From Schistosoma haematobium (taxonomy: Eukaryota; Platyhelminthes; Trematoda; Strigeidida; Schistosomatidae), in NCBI RefSeq assembly GCF_000699445.3, contig NC_067196.1:83938364-84002363 (forward strand): 64,000 nucleotides of DNA, given 5' to 3'. The first letter of the stretch is position 1. Each line of letters starts with the position of its first letter. Shown here in pieces: positions 11,626-23,485 of the stretch. The position numbers were made by a program, and so were the translations under genes. Below the pieces are notes generated by a model, which was not told the DNA's origin, ran no database searches, and worked only from the letters and a program-made list of their open reading frames with translations.

Positions 11626-12348
11626 GAATGCAATCATTATGGTTCTTATCATGAACTTATTTAGAATACGCTTTGTGTAAGAGTTAAGTTTGAAATTAAC
11701 TGAAAGGATTTGATCATATAGGAATAATTTAATTCTTGAAATCTATATAGCATATGACAAAATATAACTAAGAGAAATGTGGAGTGTGTTGTTCAACAAT
11801 ATGTTTGTTTGTTTGTACTCCTGATGTAGGTAACTTGAGATTAGTAGCTGAATATATTTCACTATATCTCGTATGTGTAATCTAACTAATCAAATGAAGT
11901 ATGTCTTCATTTTTTGTCCAAAACAAAAGTGAACATATTGAATATCTTTAAAGTAAAATTACTCACGACCTAAGATGCTAAAGGAAACCAGTGAAAATCT
12001 GAACCTATTCTACTATGTATGTAATGGTGCCCCCTACTCGATGGGTTTGAAAGTATGATTCAATAAATCACAATGTAGATTCTTATTTATAAAACATTTA
12101 TCAATAGAATGAATGTCTTTATTCTCATTTTGCATGAAACCACTTATGTTTATAGTACAATGAACCTTTAATTAAACCATTGTGTTATATCAAAAGTTCT
12201 TTAGTTGATATTAAAATTTAATACAAATCTACTTCATAAACAAGTAACTGATGACAAATTTAGTTGCTATAGAAACAATTTACTGTGGAAATTAAGTATG
12301 AAATTTGGATCATAATATATAATCAAATAAAGTATTTGTTTTCTGAAC
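11626..12348. other. AT-rich DNA, no gene seen
   Basis: Nothing recognisable. Confidence 0.4.
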
Positions 12349-12863
12349 AGAGCTATTCATTAGATGGTAGTTGGAGAAAAACCATGGATCCGGGTTTCGT
12401 GCTACTTCGCACTCGTCAACAACGTGTACCTGTAATCTTGAGGGAACTGGTGCTCCCTGGCGGATCCGATCTCGTGTCACCCAGCTTCACAGTCAGGGAC
12501 GTTACCACTGAGCTATCCGAGCCACAACTAACCTCCTGTAGGACTGAGATGTAATCACAATTGATTGATCAATGGGTGGCGATTAATGTCATGCGTGTCT
12601 AGTAATTATTAGTGCAGATAGAATGCTATCGACCATCTTGCAATGTAGTCACCAGTCTAGGTGATTAGACATTGCGGGCACTACTTTCAACTACCTCCAA
12701 CTACCATCTAATTTCAATATATAGTGCCCGCAGTGTCGAGTCACCCAGACTGGTGGCCACATTGCAACATGATCGATAGCATTCGATCTGCACTAATAAT
12801 TACTAGACACGCATGAGATTGATCGCCATCTAGTGATCAATCAATTGTGAGAGCTATTCATTA
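12349..12863. mobile_element. SINE-C foldback insertion with 14-bp TSD
   Basis: Target duplications AGAGCTATTCATTA flank the insert at 12349-12362 and 12850-12863. From 12363 to about 12682 is a reversed SINE-C: hammerhead (core TTGACGA on minus, stem II GTGC/GCAC, GAAA), B-box GATCGAATCC-like, A-box CTCGGATAGCTCAGTGG, then the leader. From about 12683 to 12849 the sequence runs forward through the same leader (GTGCCCGCAGTGTCGAG...TCAATCAATTGTGA). One TSD pair around both halves shows they entered together as a single foldback. Confidence 0.88.
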
Positions 12864-13344
12864 AAATCATATTCCTATATTCTGTAGTATATTTTTATTG
12901 AACTGATATATTCAAAAAGATATGAATCTTATCCATGCACGTTATCTGTCCAAAGATTTTTGACAAATCTTATTTCGTATATAAGATTACCTGATTTCTC
13001 TTCTGATAATTACTGATGAGAGAAGATTTCTAAGTATGACTTTCATTTAATTATAGTTCTGACAGTTTGACAAACATACACTTTTTTGAGAGTTTATAAG
13101 TGATGAGAATAGCATGGAGTTTGATGAACGTTACTATTGTTGAGAGAAGTACTAAGACTGTTGTAAAGTCATGTTATTCTATAATAGAATGTTCTTTATT
13201 AAGCCTATGCAATAGAATACATGAATTCTTCACAAGAAACTTAAATTTTGAAAAGTTAACATATAAACTGTTTTAACAATAATTTATGAACTATACAAGA
13301 CTGAAGCGGAAATGTCTAATCAGTAGACATGAATAGATAATTTG
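12864..13344. other. AT-rich DNA; first 55 bases are shared with 21.6 kb
   Basis: 12864-12918 is nearly identical to 21627-21680 although it lies outside the SINE. The remainder shows nothing recognisable. Confidence 0.5.
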
Positions 13345-13535
13345 ACTATATGGAGTTGTGGAGACTGATTAATTTCATTGAAATCATGATACGACCAGAG
13401 TTAAAACCTTAGAAGCACTGTATAACCGTTCCGTCCAAGTATAGTATTCTTTAGTTATGTGCATTCATTACCCTGTATCCCGGGGGATGGAATCCAGCAC
13501 CTTGGGTTTCCGGGTACGAAAGCTTAACCATATTC
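13345..13535 (-). repeat. SINE-B, degenerate
   Basis: Reversed, heavily mutated SINE-B: AGAAGCACTGTATAACCG, TCCAAGTATAGTATTC and a B-box remnant. No functional ribozyme remains. Confidence 0.6.
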
Positions 13536-14029
13536 TATGATGATCGTCGAATATTATGATACGTTAAATGAGGTTAGAAAATGTTAAGCTTGAATAACTC
13601 GAGTTCAGTTACTGATGTGATGAAGTTTACTAAGATGAAAGGGATTCTAAATGTTGGAGGGTTTTTATTGGTTGATTAATCAAAGTAAGTTTATAATGTG
13701 AAACAGTTTATTCTGTGAAGTATTCACTGAACCTTATATAAATTTATTCTAGCTTATCTAGTAGGTTGTAAAATGATATCGTTTGAAGAAACGCCCAATA
13801 AATAAAACGGTTTAAAGAAAATATATGATTTATAAAATTAAAATGGAATTTTATTTCCATGCAGATGGACAATGGTAGAATAATCATTTTAGAAAAAGAA
13901 CGATGCAAAATCCAGGGAAATTGTAGTTTTCCTTACTTTTAAACTACCTAATGAGTTATTCTTATTCCAAATTAGAAAATAATAATAATCATAACATCGA
14001 CGGAAATTTCATAAGGTAACTGTCATCTT

Positions 14030-14420
14030 TTTTTAAGCAAAGATGGATAGTGGCTAGAAGTGGGATCCAGGATGCGCGTTTCATCTTCTTTCGTACCGAT
14101 CGGCTGGATATACCTGCGTCTCAGAGTTGATGTTCACTCCAGGACTCGAACCCAGCTTCAAACACCATCACGTTGTCCACTTAGCTACTGAATAATCAAC
14201 TCTGGGATGCAGGTATATCCAGCTGACGAGTTCCAAATAAGACGAAACGCGCGTTCTGGATACCACTGTTAGCCACTATCCATCTTTGCTTTAAAAAAAG
14301 CTTGTGAATTAGGACTATTATCGAGGCAATCCGCACAGGATGCATATATGCCAATAAGAGACATCAATTGCAGTTCTAAATAGCAATCAGAAGATACAAG
14401 AAAAACAACACCAAATGAAT
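14030..14420. repeat. SINE-A foldback
   Basis: 14030-14192 is reversed (hammerhead half, B-box, A-box). At about 14193 it turns to forward ATCAACTCTGGGATGCAGG with a hammerhead (core CTGACGA, stem I ATCCAG/CTGGAT, GAAA kept, stem II weakened to GTTCC/AAGAC), then the downstream segment to GATACAAGAAAAACAACACC. The two arms overlap over the ribozyme, giving an inverted repeat. Confidence 0.82.
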
Positions 14421-14740
14421 GTAACTGTCTTCTGTTCAATATATTTTCAAAATTAAACTGATTGCGCTATTGTACTATACTAAAAACTAACTAGTGCTTA
14501 AAAAGTAAGATTGCTCGATTTTGACTCAATAAGTATGCATCCTACTGCTTAGGGCAATATATTGAAGATATAAAACTTTGTGTTATTCCACCTTAATGTT
14601 CTATCGTTCTTCAATGGATATCAATATATATATCATTAGTTATACAATGTTTTTTTACGCACACAACACCTCGCTGAATTTAAGGTTTCTTCAAAAGGAA
14701 ATTATGATTTCAACTCTACTTTGTGACCTAGTAACCTAAA

Positions 14741-14743
<3 letters not shown>
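14421..14743. other. AT-rich DNA, no gene seen
   Basis: Nothing recognisable. Confidence 0.4.

Positions 14744-14776
<33 letters not shown>
14744..14776. repeat. (AT)n microsatellite
   Basis: AT dinucleotide run of about 33 bases. Confidence 0.95.
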
Positions 14777-14780
<4 letters not shown>

Positions 14781-15554
14781 GTATACAAATTCACAGATTG
14801 CTGTCAGTCATTTACATTACGGAAAGTCCCTTGCGAATTGAGCATAAAAAAAATCATGTTTCGTTTTTTAGCTTTAAATAAACTCTAGCCCACTATTGAA
14901 GAGTTTCTAAATATATAATGGTTTTTTGTATTGTTACAAATGAGAGCGTATGTGCCTCTTAACTTTTATTTGCAACAATTGAGGTGAAATTTCGAAGTAA
15001 GAAACAAACACATCATAGTTACACTAATATATAAATAATGTTATACAATCGCTGTAGTCAATCACTTAGATAAAAAAAGGTGATATAACGATAGAATCAA
15101 CAAAACTTGCCGCATAAAGCAACAAAATATTTGGGAGTTTACACCAAATGGAAGCGACTTCCAACCATAAAAAGAAACTACATTAAAAAAACAAATCACT
15201 GGCGTATCGAAGTTAAGATAACACACTGATTAACACTTTATTGTTAAATAAGGTGGGATAGCTTACACTAAATGGAGTACGATCATGTTAAGTCGTTTAA
15301 CCTAGATACTGAATGTCAATATGACTGAATGAATGCAACCATCATAAAGGATTGAACAAATATGGCAAATAGTCAATAATATGTTAGTTACGTAAGAATT
15401 AACAGACAAATGTTGAGTATGTGTAAAAACAAAAAAGTGGATAAAATCATAAAATTGTTTGAGCATTTTTTTTGTAGTAAAGGGTTAAATCATAGTTCAG
15501 CTAAAAACCGACTCCAGTACCGATAGCAAAAGTAAGGTTAGAAAACGTGAATTC
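14777..15554. other. AT-rich DNA, no gene seen
   Basis: Nothing recognisable. Confidence 0.4.
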
Positions 15555-16745
15555 CGTTAGATTCCGAAATGTGCAACAGACAAACTTATAAACCATGAGC
15601 TAAATCTTTTAGAATATGGTGAATAAACTTAAAACTTTTATTCAAGTCAGCTTGATGACCTGCGTTCACAAAGTAAGCGAGAATAGAACTTTTATTAACT
15701 CTTACCTATCCTTTGCTTAACCAAGATGGATGGTATTCTGCTATGCGATGACGGACATGCAGAAATGTACCCCCTATATAACTGGCTCCACAGGAACAGT
15801 TAAATTGATAAATATATATGCATGTAACAAAATCAGTCTTTATTAATGGTTTTTATTATTGAGCGATCGTGGAAAACCTCATTCAATCTGGCTGCAATAA
15901 ATGTTTTTTTACACCGCCTTGCTTAACCTTGGAGCTAAGAATTTTTTCCGTAGCATTACTTAAGAATTGTAATTTCATAAACAGTACTTTATTTGAAAAA
16001 GTAGGCACATTTGGACTTCAGATGGTGGTTGGAGGTAGTCGACAGGAAACCATGGACCAGGGTTTCGTGCTACTCGGCACTCGTCAACAACGTGTACCTG
16101 TAATCTTGAGGGAACCAGTGCTCCCTAGCGGATTCGATCTCGTGTCACCCAGCTTCACAGTCAGGGACGTTACCACTGAGCCATCCGAGCCTCGACCGAT
16201 CTCCTGTAGGACTGAGATGTAATCACAATTGATTGATCACTGGGCGGCGATCAATGTCATGCTTGTCTAATCCTTATTAGTGCAGATCGAATGCTATCGA
16301 TCATGTTGCAATGTGGCCACCAGTGTAGGTGACTCACACACCCATTTGGACTTCATTTCATTTCATTCATGTGTTTGTTGGTAAATTTCATTAGATATCC
16401 ATTCCTACTAAGCAGGTTATGAATACGAATCAATTCATCTACATTCGTGTTATCAGAGAAAGTCATTTCAGCTCTATGGGTCAAGTTCTTTATTAAGTTT
16501 CTTTTATATCTAATTGGTAAAACACTATAAAAATGAGTATATTGTCCAAATGCAGACTTTCTATGTATTTCTCTTATTAGTGTTCCATCTATTCTTTTCG
16601 TTAGTTGCATATCTACAAATGATATGCCATTATTCTGTTGGATTAATGTTATTAAATATATTCAGTAAATTATTATTTTCATATTTTTTTCTAATAACAT
16701 AAAAGCATCATCTATATAGCGACGATAAGATGTTAGATGTTAGAC
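15555..16745 (-). pseudogene. Penelope-like element, RT plus GIY-YIG region, interrupted
   Basis: Read on minus from 16745: a YRRYIDDAFM catalytic box, the RT C-terminal part (about 16610-16353; blocks RKSAFGQYTHFYS, PIRYKRNLIKNL), an interruption by SINE-C at 16342-16021, then the linker and the endonuclease region with a Cys-rich GIY-YIG end (about 15830-15760) and a conserved C-terminal part toward 15555. It is the same lineage as the PLE at 49.2-50.4 kb, whose intact frame allows alignment. Several stops and frameshifts make this copy dead. Confidence 0.82.
16008..16355 (-). mobile_element. SINE-C inserted in the PLE, 13-bp TSD
   Basis: TSDs CATTTGGACTTCA lie at 16008-16020 and 16343-16355; the body is 16021-16342. 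On minus, the order is leader, A-box CTCGGATGGCTCAGTGG, B-box-like GATCGAATCC, then a hammerhead with core TTGACGA, stem II GTGC/GCAC and GAAA, ending CCAACCACCATC. Position 3 of the core is U rather than C and stem I pairs poorly, so self-cleavage is not expected. The insertion post-dates the PLE. The open frame reading plus through it is incidental. Confidence 0.9.
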
Positions 16746-17329
16746 CTGGAAAGCATACTATCAAATCTATAAAAAGATTAATAATGTAATAATCGATTAC
16801 ATAACAGTACTTGATAAATTTAGAAATGAGATGTTAATGATGCTCTGATAGTGATAAAATTATGTTGTGCACACTATAAGAGAATAATTAACTAGGAAAT
16901 AGGTTGGAGATTATGGTTTTGCAAAATCCTGTAGTTACAAACATGATAGAGGAAGAGGTGAAATACAGTTCGAACTTCTCAGTAAATCTGGCAACATTTT
17001 CAGTAATTCAAGGAAGAGTATAACACATTATCTTTGTTTTATGGAGTGACTTTTGTTCAAAAAGTATTTTATTAGTGAACTAATTTGTAAATTTATTGTT
17101 GCCTTTTCTCAGTCATTGTGTGTTCACGAAACCTCTTAAATACATGGCATAATGAATGACGATAGAAATAAATGAATTAGACAGACAAGCGAGCAAATAC
17201 ACATCAATATACTATATAGAGACATGATGGAACATTATTGTAAAAAATAGAGATTGTTCAGCTTAGGGAATAAATTGAATGAATATAGATCTATTAACTA
17301 AAGATCTATTTTGTATCAGTATGGAGATT
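16746..17329. other. AT-rich DNA, no gene seen
   Basis: Nothing recognisable. Confidence 0.4.
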
Positions 17330-17730
17330 TGTGAAGATTGTATTACTTTAATAGTTGAATTCACGAGTCAATTTAAGCTGAATCACCATTAAAAATCTGG
17401 AAGCACACGATGGCTGTCTGGTCCTGTTATGGGACCCCCTAACAGTGCTTGCCTACAAATCCCCATTCTGATAGCAATGTGCTCATTAGTGAACAACTTG
17501 AAGATGAAGTTTCTTAAGTTCTAGTGAGAAGTAGTGACCAGTGGAGTACAATCTGTGTCGAGTGTAAGACAGTTATCCAATTCAGTTTATAGGTCAAGGT
17601 TTATGCAAGATCACGAATCAATTGAAGGTAAACATCAGCACCGTTGGATGCCAGCTCAGGGGTCTTGAGTCAAAGCTGTCGCGCGCGAGACCAAAGGCTC
17701 CAGGTTGCATTGTTGCGTGCATTATTTAGT
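17330..17730. repeat. SINE-B foldback
   Basis: 17330-17465 is a reversed 3' end and hammerhead. From about 17466 a forward copy runs through the long leader (GTGCTCATTAGTGAAC, CTAGTGAGAAGTAGTGACCA), a decayed A-box (CAGCTCAGGGGTC) and B-box, and stops before a ribozyme. Confidence 0.75.
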
Positions 17731-18059
17731 GTACAGTTTTATTCATTAAAATATTAACTGAAAAATCTAGAGTAACATTAAACTGTTGCAGTTATTTATG
17801 AAACTTAGAAATAAGTTCCATGTTTTTACATTTTGAAGTGATGAAGTTTTATTACGGATAAGAATTCACAAATGAATGGTAAATATCTGTCCAGTGCTTC
17901 TTAGTTTATAATGGTGATAGTCGTGCTTAGTTCTTAATTAACATTTAATCATGAAATGTTTGTGTCAAACATCACTATTGATTATGAATACAGTAATTAT
18001 GGTGCTGTGATATCTCAGAGAATTTAAGTGGTTACTTACATGAACTTGAAAGTTTCATA
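17731..18059. other. AT-rich DNA, no gene seen
   Basis: Nothing recognisable. Confidence 0.4.
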
Positions 18060-18300
18060 TCAATAGTTGAGATCATGAGTCAATTGAAACTAGACTACCA
18101 TGGAAAACCTGGAAGCACTGGACAGTTGTTTCGTCCTATTTTGGGACTCCTCATCAGTACTCATCGACGACCCCGCCCTCCGCGAGATTCGAACCCAGAA
18201 CCTATTGGTCTCGCGCGCGAGCACTTAACCACTAGACCACTGATCCGGCATGCCACGCCATTGATGTTTAACTTCAACTAATCCAGTTAGCATACAGATA
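18060..18300 (-). repeat. SINE-B, near complete 3' part
   Basis: Reversed copy with A-box, B-box GGTTCGAATCTC, hammerhead (core ATGAGGA, C3 lost; GAAA and stem II kept) and 3' end. The open frame across it is incidental. Confidence 0.82.
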
Positions 18301-18363
18301 AGCTGGATCAAAATTCCATAATTCGAAATTGTGAAGAAGCTAAATTGCTTAAATAAATTAATT

Positions 18364-18535
18364 ATAACAGTTGAATTCATGGGTCAATCTAAGCTAAACT
18401 ACCATTGAAAACGTGGAAGCACTGGACGGCTATTTCGTTCTAGTGCTTCCAGGTTTTTAATGGTAGTCTAGCTTACATCAACTCATGAGTTGTACTGTTA
18501 AAATTACTACAATCTCGACAAATGTTCATTCTGAT
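18364..18535. repeat. SINE-B palindrome
   Basis: A near-perfect inverted repeat of only the SINE-B 3' end: a reversed arm ending GGCTATTTCGTTC at about 18447 abuts a forward arm starting AGTGCTTCCAGG. The turn lies at the hammerhead, with almost no loop. A transcript would form a hairpin of roughly 80 bp. Confidence 0.85.
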
Positions 18536-19064
18536 AATAAATTAATTGATAATTTTTTGTAGATTTGATAAGGTTTGAACAGAGTTTTTAAATTATTTAG
18601 TGATAAATTGGCATTTAATATTCCCTCACTTTTCATGTTTTCCATAACAGAAAATTTACGAAGATACTCTAAAAATGTTCAGAAGCCTAGAACATATTAC
18701 TTGTCAGATGATTAATGACTATTCCACTAAATCATCAACAAATGAAATTCATTAGCTTGACATATAGTTAATGTTTCGTTTGTTGATTTTTTTTTCAAAA
18801 GAAAGTTAGATCAACTAAGAGATCACCATTACCAAGACTAACATAAGCCACCTAACCTCCATGTTCTTTGCAAATTGAAACAAACTATATACAGAATGAA
18901 ATGAACAAACTGATATCTTTATATAACCATTTCACTTTTCAAAATAACACTTAAAATAACTTTTCAATTATTCATTTCGTATTTTAACTTAAGAACACAT
19001 TGAAACACTTGACAAAATATTTCTAAGCATTCATAAAAAAAAGTACACAACACTTAAATATTAA
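18536..19064. other. AT-rich DNA, no gene seen
   Basis: Nothing recognisable. Confidence 0.4.
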
Positions 19065-19300
19065 TTTCACTGGTTGGAATCATCAGTCAATTGAAGTTAG
19101 ACCACCATTGATAACCTGGAAGCATCGGACGGCCGTTTCGTCCTAATATGGGACCCCTCAACAGTGCGCATCCACAATCCTGCCCCCCGCGAGATTCAAA
19201 CCCAGGACCTATCAGTTTCGCGCCAAGCGCCTAACCAACTACACCGCTGAGCCGGCATCCGACAGTGTTAATGTCTAACTTCAACTTAACTAGTAATTAG
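19065..19300 (-). repeat. SINE-B, near complete 3' part
   Basis: Reversed copy with A-box, B-box and hammerhead. The core is TTGAGGG (two changes) although stems II and III and GAAA are preserved. Confidence 0.82.
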
Positions 19301-20034
19301 CTACATTAAATTTTTTTGTTTTCAATACATCAATTAAGTTCATTGAATTAAAAAATATTTTCATTTATGATTGATTACATAACACTTACCTATTTATATA
19401 TATTCCAATTTGTTGATAAATAAAACATGAGTTTTTGTTGTGTTTTTCTTAATTGTTGTTTTTTTAGAAATTTCACAATGAGTATTAGAATATAAATAAT
19501 AATTTTTGCCAGGAAACTAAAAAAGAAAATAGTAAACTAATTGTTGAATGGATTCAAGATTATATGTAGACATATATATACATATATTCCCTATAAATGT
19601 TGTTTATTCACATTAGTATGATTCTAGTTTTCATTCAGTTCATTAATAATTCTTTTTTCTTCTTTCTTTTCTCCTCTTTTTTCTTTTCTTTTTGTTTTTC
19701 TTTTATTGTTATTTTTGTTTCAAGTAATTCAATTCACATTTTAAATAAATGAAATAAACAAGGTGCATTCAATCAATGTAGATATAGAATCATAATTATT
19801 ATTACATAAATTTCTTAATAAGTTAATAAATTAATAATCGGTGCAATCATTCAATAGGTTACTCTTCTTTTCTTCTGATTGGTTAGTTTATGAACCAATC
19901 ATCTTTTAATAAATAAATTTAATAAATATTGTAATAGATGAATAAATCAATGTGAATTATGATTAGAAAATTAAAAGGAATGATTGGTTATTGAAATAAA
20001 AAAAGTGAATAAAAATTTTGAAAAAATTTTGAAG
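19301..20034. other. AT-rich DNA with a pyrimidine tract at 19650-19710
   Basis: No gene is seen. 19650-19710 is a T/C-only-type tract on plus (TTCTTTC, CTCCTCTTTT runs). Confidence 0.45.
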
Positions 20035-20260
20035 ATCTCGATATTGAGATGGTAGTAAACAATGACAAGTTTAAAGTTAACAAGAACCAATCAATATCGA
20101 ATTCCTCAGTACAAGCTGTGAACCACATGTAGAAAAATTCAAACACTTCACTTCTACCGGAAGTTTATATTGATGATGTCGTTTCGAAGAGCGTTGAAAG
20201 CTTCACGACCATATCATCTAGCTCAGAGAACAAAACTCCGTCAAAAATAATCTCGATATT
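20035..20260 (+). mobile_element. PLE 3'-tail insertion, 11-bp TSD
   Basis: TSDs ATCTCGATATT at 20035-20045 and 20250-20260 flank about 204 bp ending ACAAAACTCCGTC plus AAAAATA. Recognisable blocks are CAATCAATATCGA, GCTGTGAACCACATGT, the hairpin/hammerhead-like segment (TTGATGATGTCG ... GTTGAAAGC) and CTAGCTCAGAGAACAAAAC. This is the longest of the tail inserts in the window. Confidence 0.85.
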
Positions 20261-20627
20261 TCACAAGTATTATTAGATAAGGTCTTCGATTGAATATTAG
20301 TGGGATTCAAAATAGAGTTGTACAACGGGAATCTGTGATGGTTTTAATTTTTCCACTACTAGTCATTGTTGAACATTGCTTACAGGAAAACGCCATTAAG
20401 TTTTAAGACTTTTTAGTATGAGTTTGGAGGTAAATTATTTCTTTTTATTCATCAACATAATTCAGAATCTAATGTACAAAACAAGTTTACCATAAAATAA
20501 CAATTTAGACTAGGCTTGCATTTTTTTCTTCTAGTTTAACAGTAAAGAAATCTATGAATACATTATTTTGACTGAAAAATATCTTCTACTATGCTATCAA
20601 CTTTATTGACATTTGATACTCTTTTCG

Positions 20628-20631
<4 letters not shown>
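20261..20631. other. AT-rich DNA, no gene seen
   Basis: Nothing recognisable. Confidence 0.4.

Positions 20632-20677
<46 letters not shown>
20632..20677. repeat. (AT)n microsatellite
   Basis: AT dinucleotide run of about 45 bases. The ORF spanning it is low-complexity. Confidence 0.95.
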
Positions 20678-20678
<1 letters not shown>

Positions 20679-21311
20679 AAAAATACTCTAAAGAAAAATT
20701 ATCTATGAAAAGAATAGTTGTTCTTCATATTGGCTTTACACTCGACTTAGTTTATACATTGTCTTTCCATTCATCAGCACAATTATTCTTCTTAAGTCAA
20801 CATAAATCTCCCGTTAATAAATGGGATACATATATTTCATTGAAAGAGATCCAAATAAATCAGAAACTACACAATGTTTCCTATTGTCATATTAAAAAGA
20901 TACTTATGATACGTTTAGCAAGAAATGAAACAAATAATCGCTGAATTATAATATAGTGATAACTCGTCTAAAGATAGAAAAATATGTTATTACTCATATC
21001 TTGTTAATAGTTTTTGTTTGTGACTGCATTTGTTAAAATGAAGTAATGATAACAATAGAACGTCTAACACGAAGTGTGCAAGTGGATAATAAACAATTGG
21101 TGAACCATTTTTACACATCCTTGGTGTAAAGCAGATGATGTAAATGCAATAACTAAAAATTAATCAATAAAATGTATTGCATCTAGTAAATAGGAGAATT
21201 GTTCAATCACATATATGTGAAAATATACTCACTACTAAAGAAAATACATAAATAACTCTATCGAAATAAGAGAAGACTGAGTTTTTAAATGAAACATAAA
21301 CAGTAATAAAT
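20678..21311. other. AT-rich DNA, no gene seen
   Basis: No domain can be seen in the ORF that continues to 20944. Confidence 0.4.
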
Positions 21312-21680
21312 AAAATACTTCACAATTGGTTGATCACTGGGTGGCGATCAATGTCATGCGTGTCTAGTCCTTATTAGTGCAGATAGAATGCTATCGACCA
21401 TCTTGCAATGTAGCCACCAGTCTAGGTGATTAGACATTGCGGGCACTACTTTCAACTACCTCCAACTACCATCCAATCTCAATATATAGTGCCCGCAGTG
21501 TCGAGTCACCCAGACTGGTGGCCACATTGCAACATGATCGATAGCATTCGATCTGCACTAATAATTACTAGACACGCATGAGATTGATCGCCATCTAGTG
21601 ATCAATCAATTGTGAGAGCTATTCATTAAAATCATATTCCTATATTCTGTAGTATATTTTTATTGAACTAATATATTCAA
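21312..21680. repeat. SINE-C foldback plus flank, copy of 12.55-12.92 kb
   Basis: Contains the same turn (GCGGGCACTACTTTCAAC), the same second arm, the same GAGCTATTCATTAAAATC target sequence and about 55 bases of the same non-SINE flank as the 12.55-12.92 kb region. Only scattered differences separate them. Here the promoter/ribozyme part of the reversed arm and the left TSD are missing. Confidence 0.88.
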
Positions 21681-21694
21681 AAGGTTTGAATAAT

Positions 21695-21890
21695 TTTTTC
21701 TGGTCGGTCGAGGCTCGGATAGCTCAGTGTTGACGTCTCTGACTGTGAAGCTGAGTGACACGAGATCGAATCCGCTAGGGAGCACTGGTTCCCTCAAGAT
21801 TACAGGTACACGTTGTTGACGAGTGCCGAGTAGCACGAAACCTGGGTCCATGGTTTCCTGTTGACTACCCCCGACCACCCTCTTAAATAA
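21695..21890 (+). repeat. SINE-C, promoter and hammerhead part
   Basis: Forward SINE-C: A-box CTCGGATAGCTCAGTG, B-box-like GATCGAATCC, hammerhead with core TTGACGA (C3 changed to U), stem II GTGC/GCAC, GAAA and stem III ACC/GGT, ending in CCCCGACCACCCTC. It lies directly after the duplicated foldback flank. The reverse ORF is incidental. Confidence 0.82.
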
Positions 21891-22058
21891 AATATTTCCA
21901 TACAGAAAAAGAGGAGTCAAGCCAACAATCATGGTCTTTAGGTCTAGAACATGTTTTCAGTGCTTTTATTACTTCCTTGGTCTTAAAAGATCTTATTAGC
22001 TAATCTTATAATACTTTGTACCCGTTGTTTGTTTCTGTTTGCCTCTTTCGTATCTCTT

Positions 22059-22085
22059 CATATATATATATATATATATATATAT
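22059..22085. repeat. (AT)n microsatellite
   Basis: AT run of about 27 bases. Confidence 0.9.
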
Positions 22086-23045
22086 GTATTTGTCGTTACG
22101 CAACTGTTTCATGAATATTATTTTAAGGAGCTTTTTTTGTTTTGGTTTTTTTAATATTTTTTTTGTCGAAATAATGATTCGATATTGTCACGCTATTCCT
22201 GGTTCTTATAATTACTACCATATTTGTTATTGTATTATTATATTGCGCTTTCTTACTTATTTCCATTAGTTATATAAACTGTAAAGTTCTTTTCATGGAC
22301 AAACAAATTCCTTTCGTCCGTTTAATACATTTAATGTATACAAATGAATATTAAAGTATAGACTAATGAAAATGTAATTGGAATAACTTATGTTAAGTTA
22401 TATATTTTGTTTTAAATTACGCTATGGAAATCCTGAATGTTTCAAACTAGAGGTTTTTATTTAAAGAATTAAAAACAATTGAATATAATATTGATCGATT
22501 TAGGACATCAAATGGTGATACATCCATAAATCACAGAGAACCTGACTATTGATTTCATTTAATTTTTGTAATTATTTACTAATATTAATCAATAGAACGA
22601 TAGAGAAATCAACCGTAAACTTTTGAGTTCTTATGATGAATACTATATGTTACAGTTAAAATATTTTTACTAAATACAACTCCAATTATTGTTTCATGCT
22701 TCACAAGTTTGTGTCAGTTGAGATAACATTTTTATATATCGGAATAATATTTCTAAAGTAATCCGAGTGTTATAGTGTTTTCGAACATACACAGAAAGTT
22801 GTAAATATACAATGTTCAATTAGTCAGGAGTTGTAAAGAATTTCGAATTGAACTCTAGCCATCTAACTGAATGGTAAATTGGTCGCCTTACAAATAAAAA
22901 TTTCTTAATCTAGTTGTTTTTATTTTATCATGATTTTCGACTCTCTGTGCAGTATCTGATATATTTTAATTTCTATTTTTTTTTAGATCTTAACGAACAA
23001 TATTTCATGTTCGATTTTGTCATAAATATATATGTATATATTATA
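22086..23045. other. AT-rich DNA, no gene seen
   Basis: Nothing recognisable; the frames are low-complexity. Confidence 0.4.
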
Positions 23046-23485
23046 TGCATTATGGTGCGGAAACCTGAAGAATTACGAAAGCCATCATCTAAAAGTTACA
23101 AGTGTTTATTAACAGTTGTTTACGCAAAATACTTCGGATCTGTTGGTCAGACACTATCAGCAACAACCTGCTGTGGAAGAGAATAAACTAGATCCCAGTG
23201 GAGGAAGAAATCAGGAAGACGTGTTGGAAGTGGATAGGATACACATTGAGGAAAGCATACAACTGCGTCACAAGGCATGCTTTCACATGGAATCCTCAAG
23301 GCCAAAGGAGGAGGAGGGGTAGATAAAAGAACACATTTTGCCGAGAAATCGAGACAGATATGAGAGGAATCAACAAGGGTTGGATAGAACTAGAAATGAA
23401 TGTTCCTGACACAGTGGGTTGGAGAATTCTGATCGATGACCTATGCACCATTGGGAGTAACAAGCGTAAGTAAGTAAGTAATATC
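23046..23485 (+). pseudogene. RTE retrotransposon 3' end, subfamily II
   Basis: Frameshifted copy of the RTE C-terminal region, from the YGAET block (TATGGTGCGGAAACCTG) through equivalents of [16 protein letters not shown] and WNPQGQR, to RVGWRILIDDLCTIGSN, with a GTAAGTAAGTAAG tail. It groups with the 56.8 kb copy (subfamily II), not the 2.6 kb copy. Frames at 22914-23186 and 23116-23322 are pieces of it. Dead copy. Confidence 0.82.

Noticed and set aside
12349..12863. DNA transposon with terminal inverted repeats
   Set aside because: The inverted arms are SINE-C sequence with pol III boxes and a ribozyme, and the 14-bp TSD fits retrotransposition.
15869..16222. 117-aa plus ORF
   Set aside because: Runs antisense across the PLE and then through the inserted SINE-C; similar peptides at 12285-12554 and 21932-21660 are the same SINE-C frame.
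20591..20944. 117-aa ORF with a repeated IYIY segment
   Set aside because: Its repeat is the translation of an (AT)n microsatellite; the rest has no domain.
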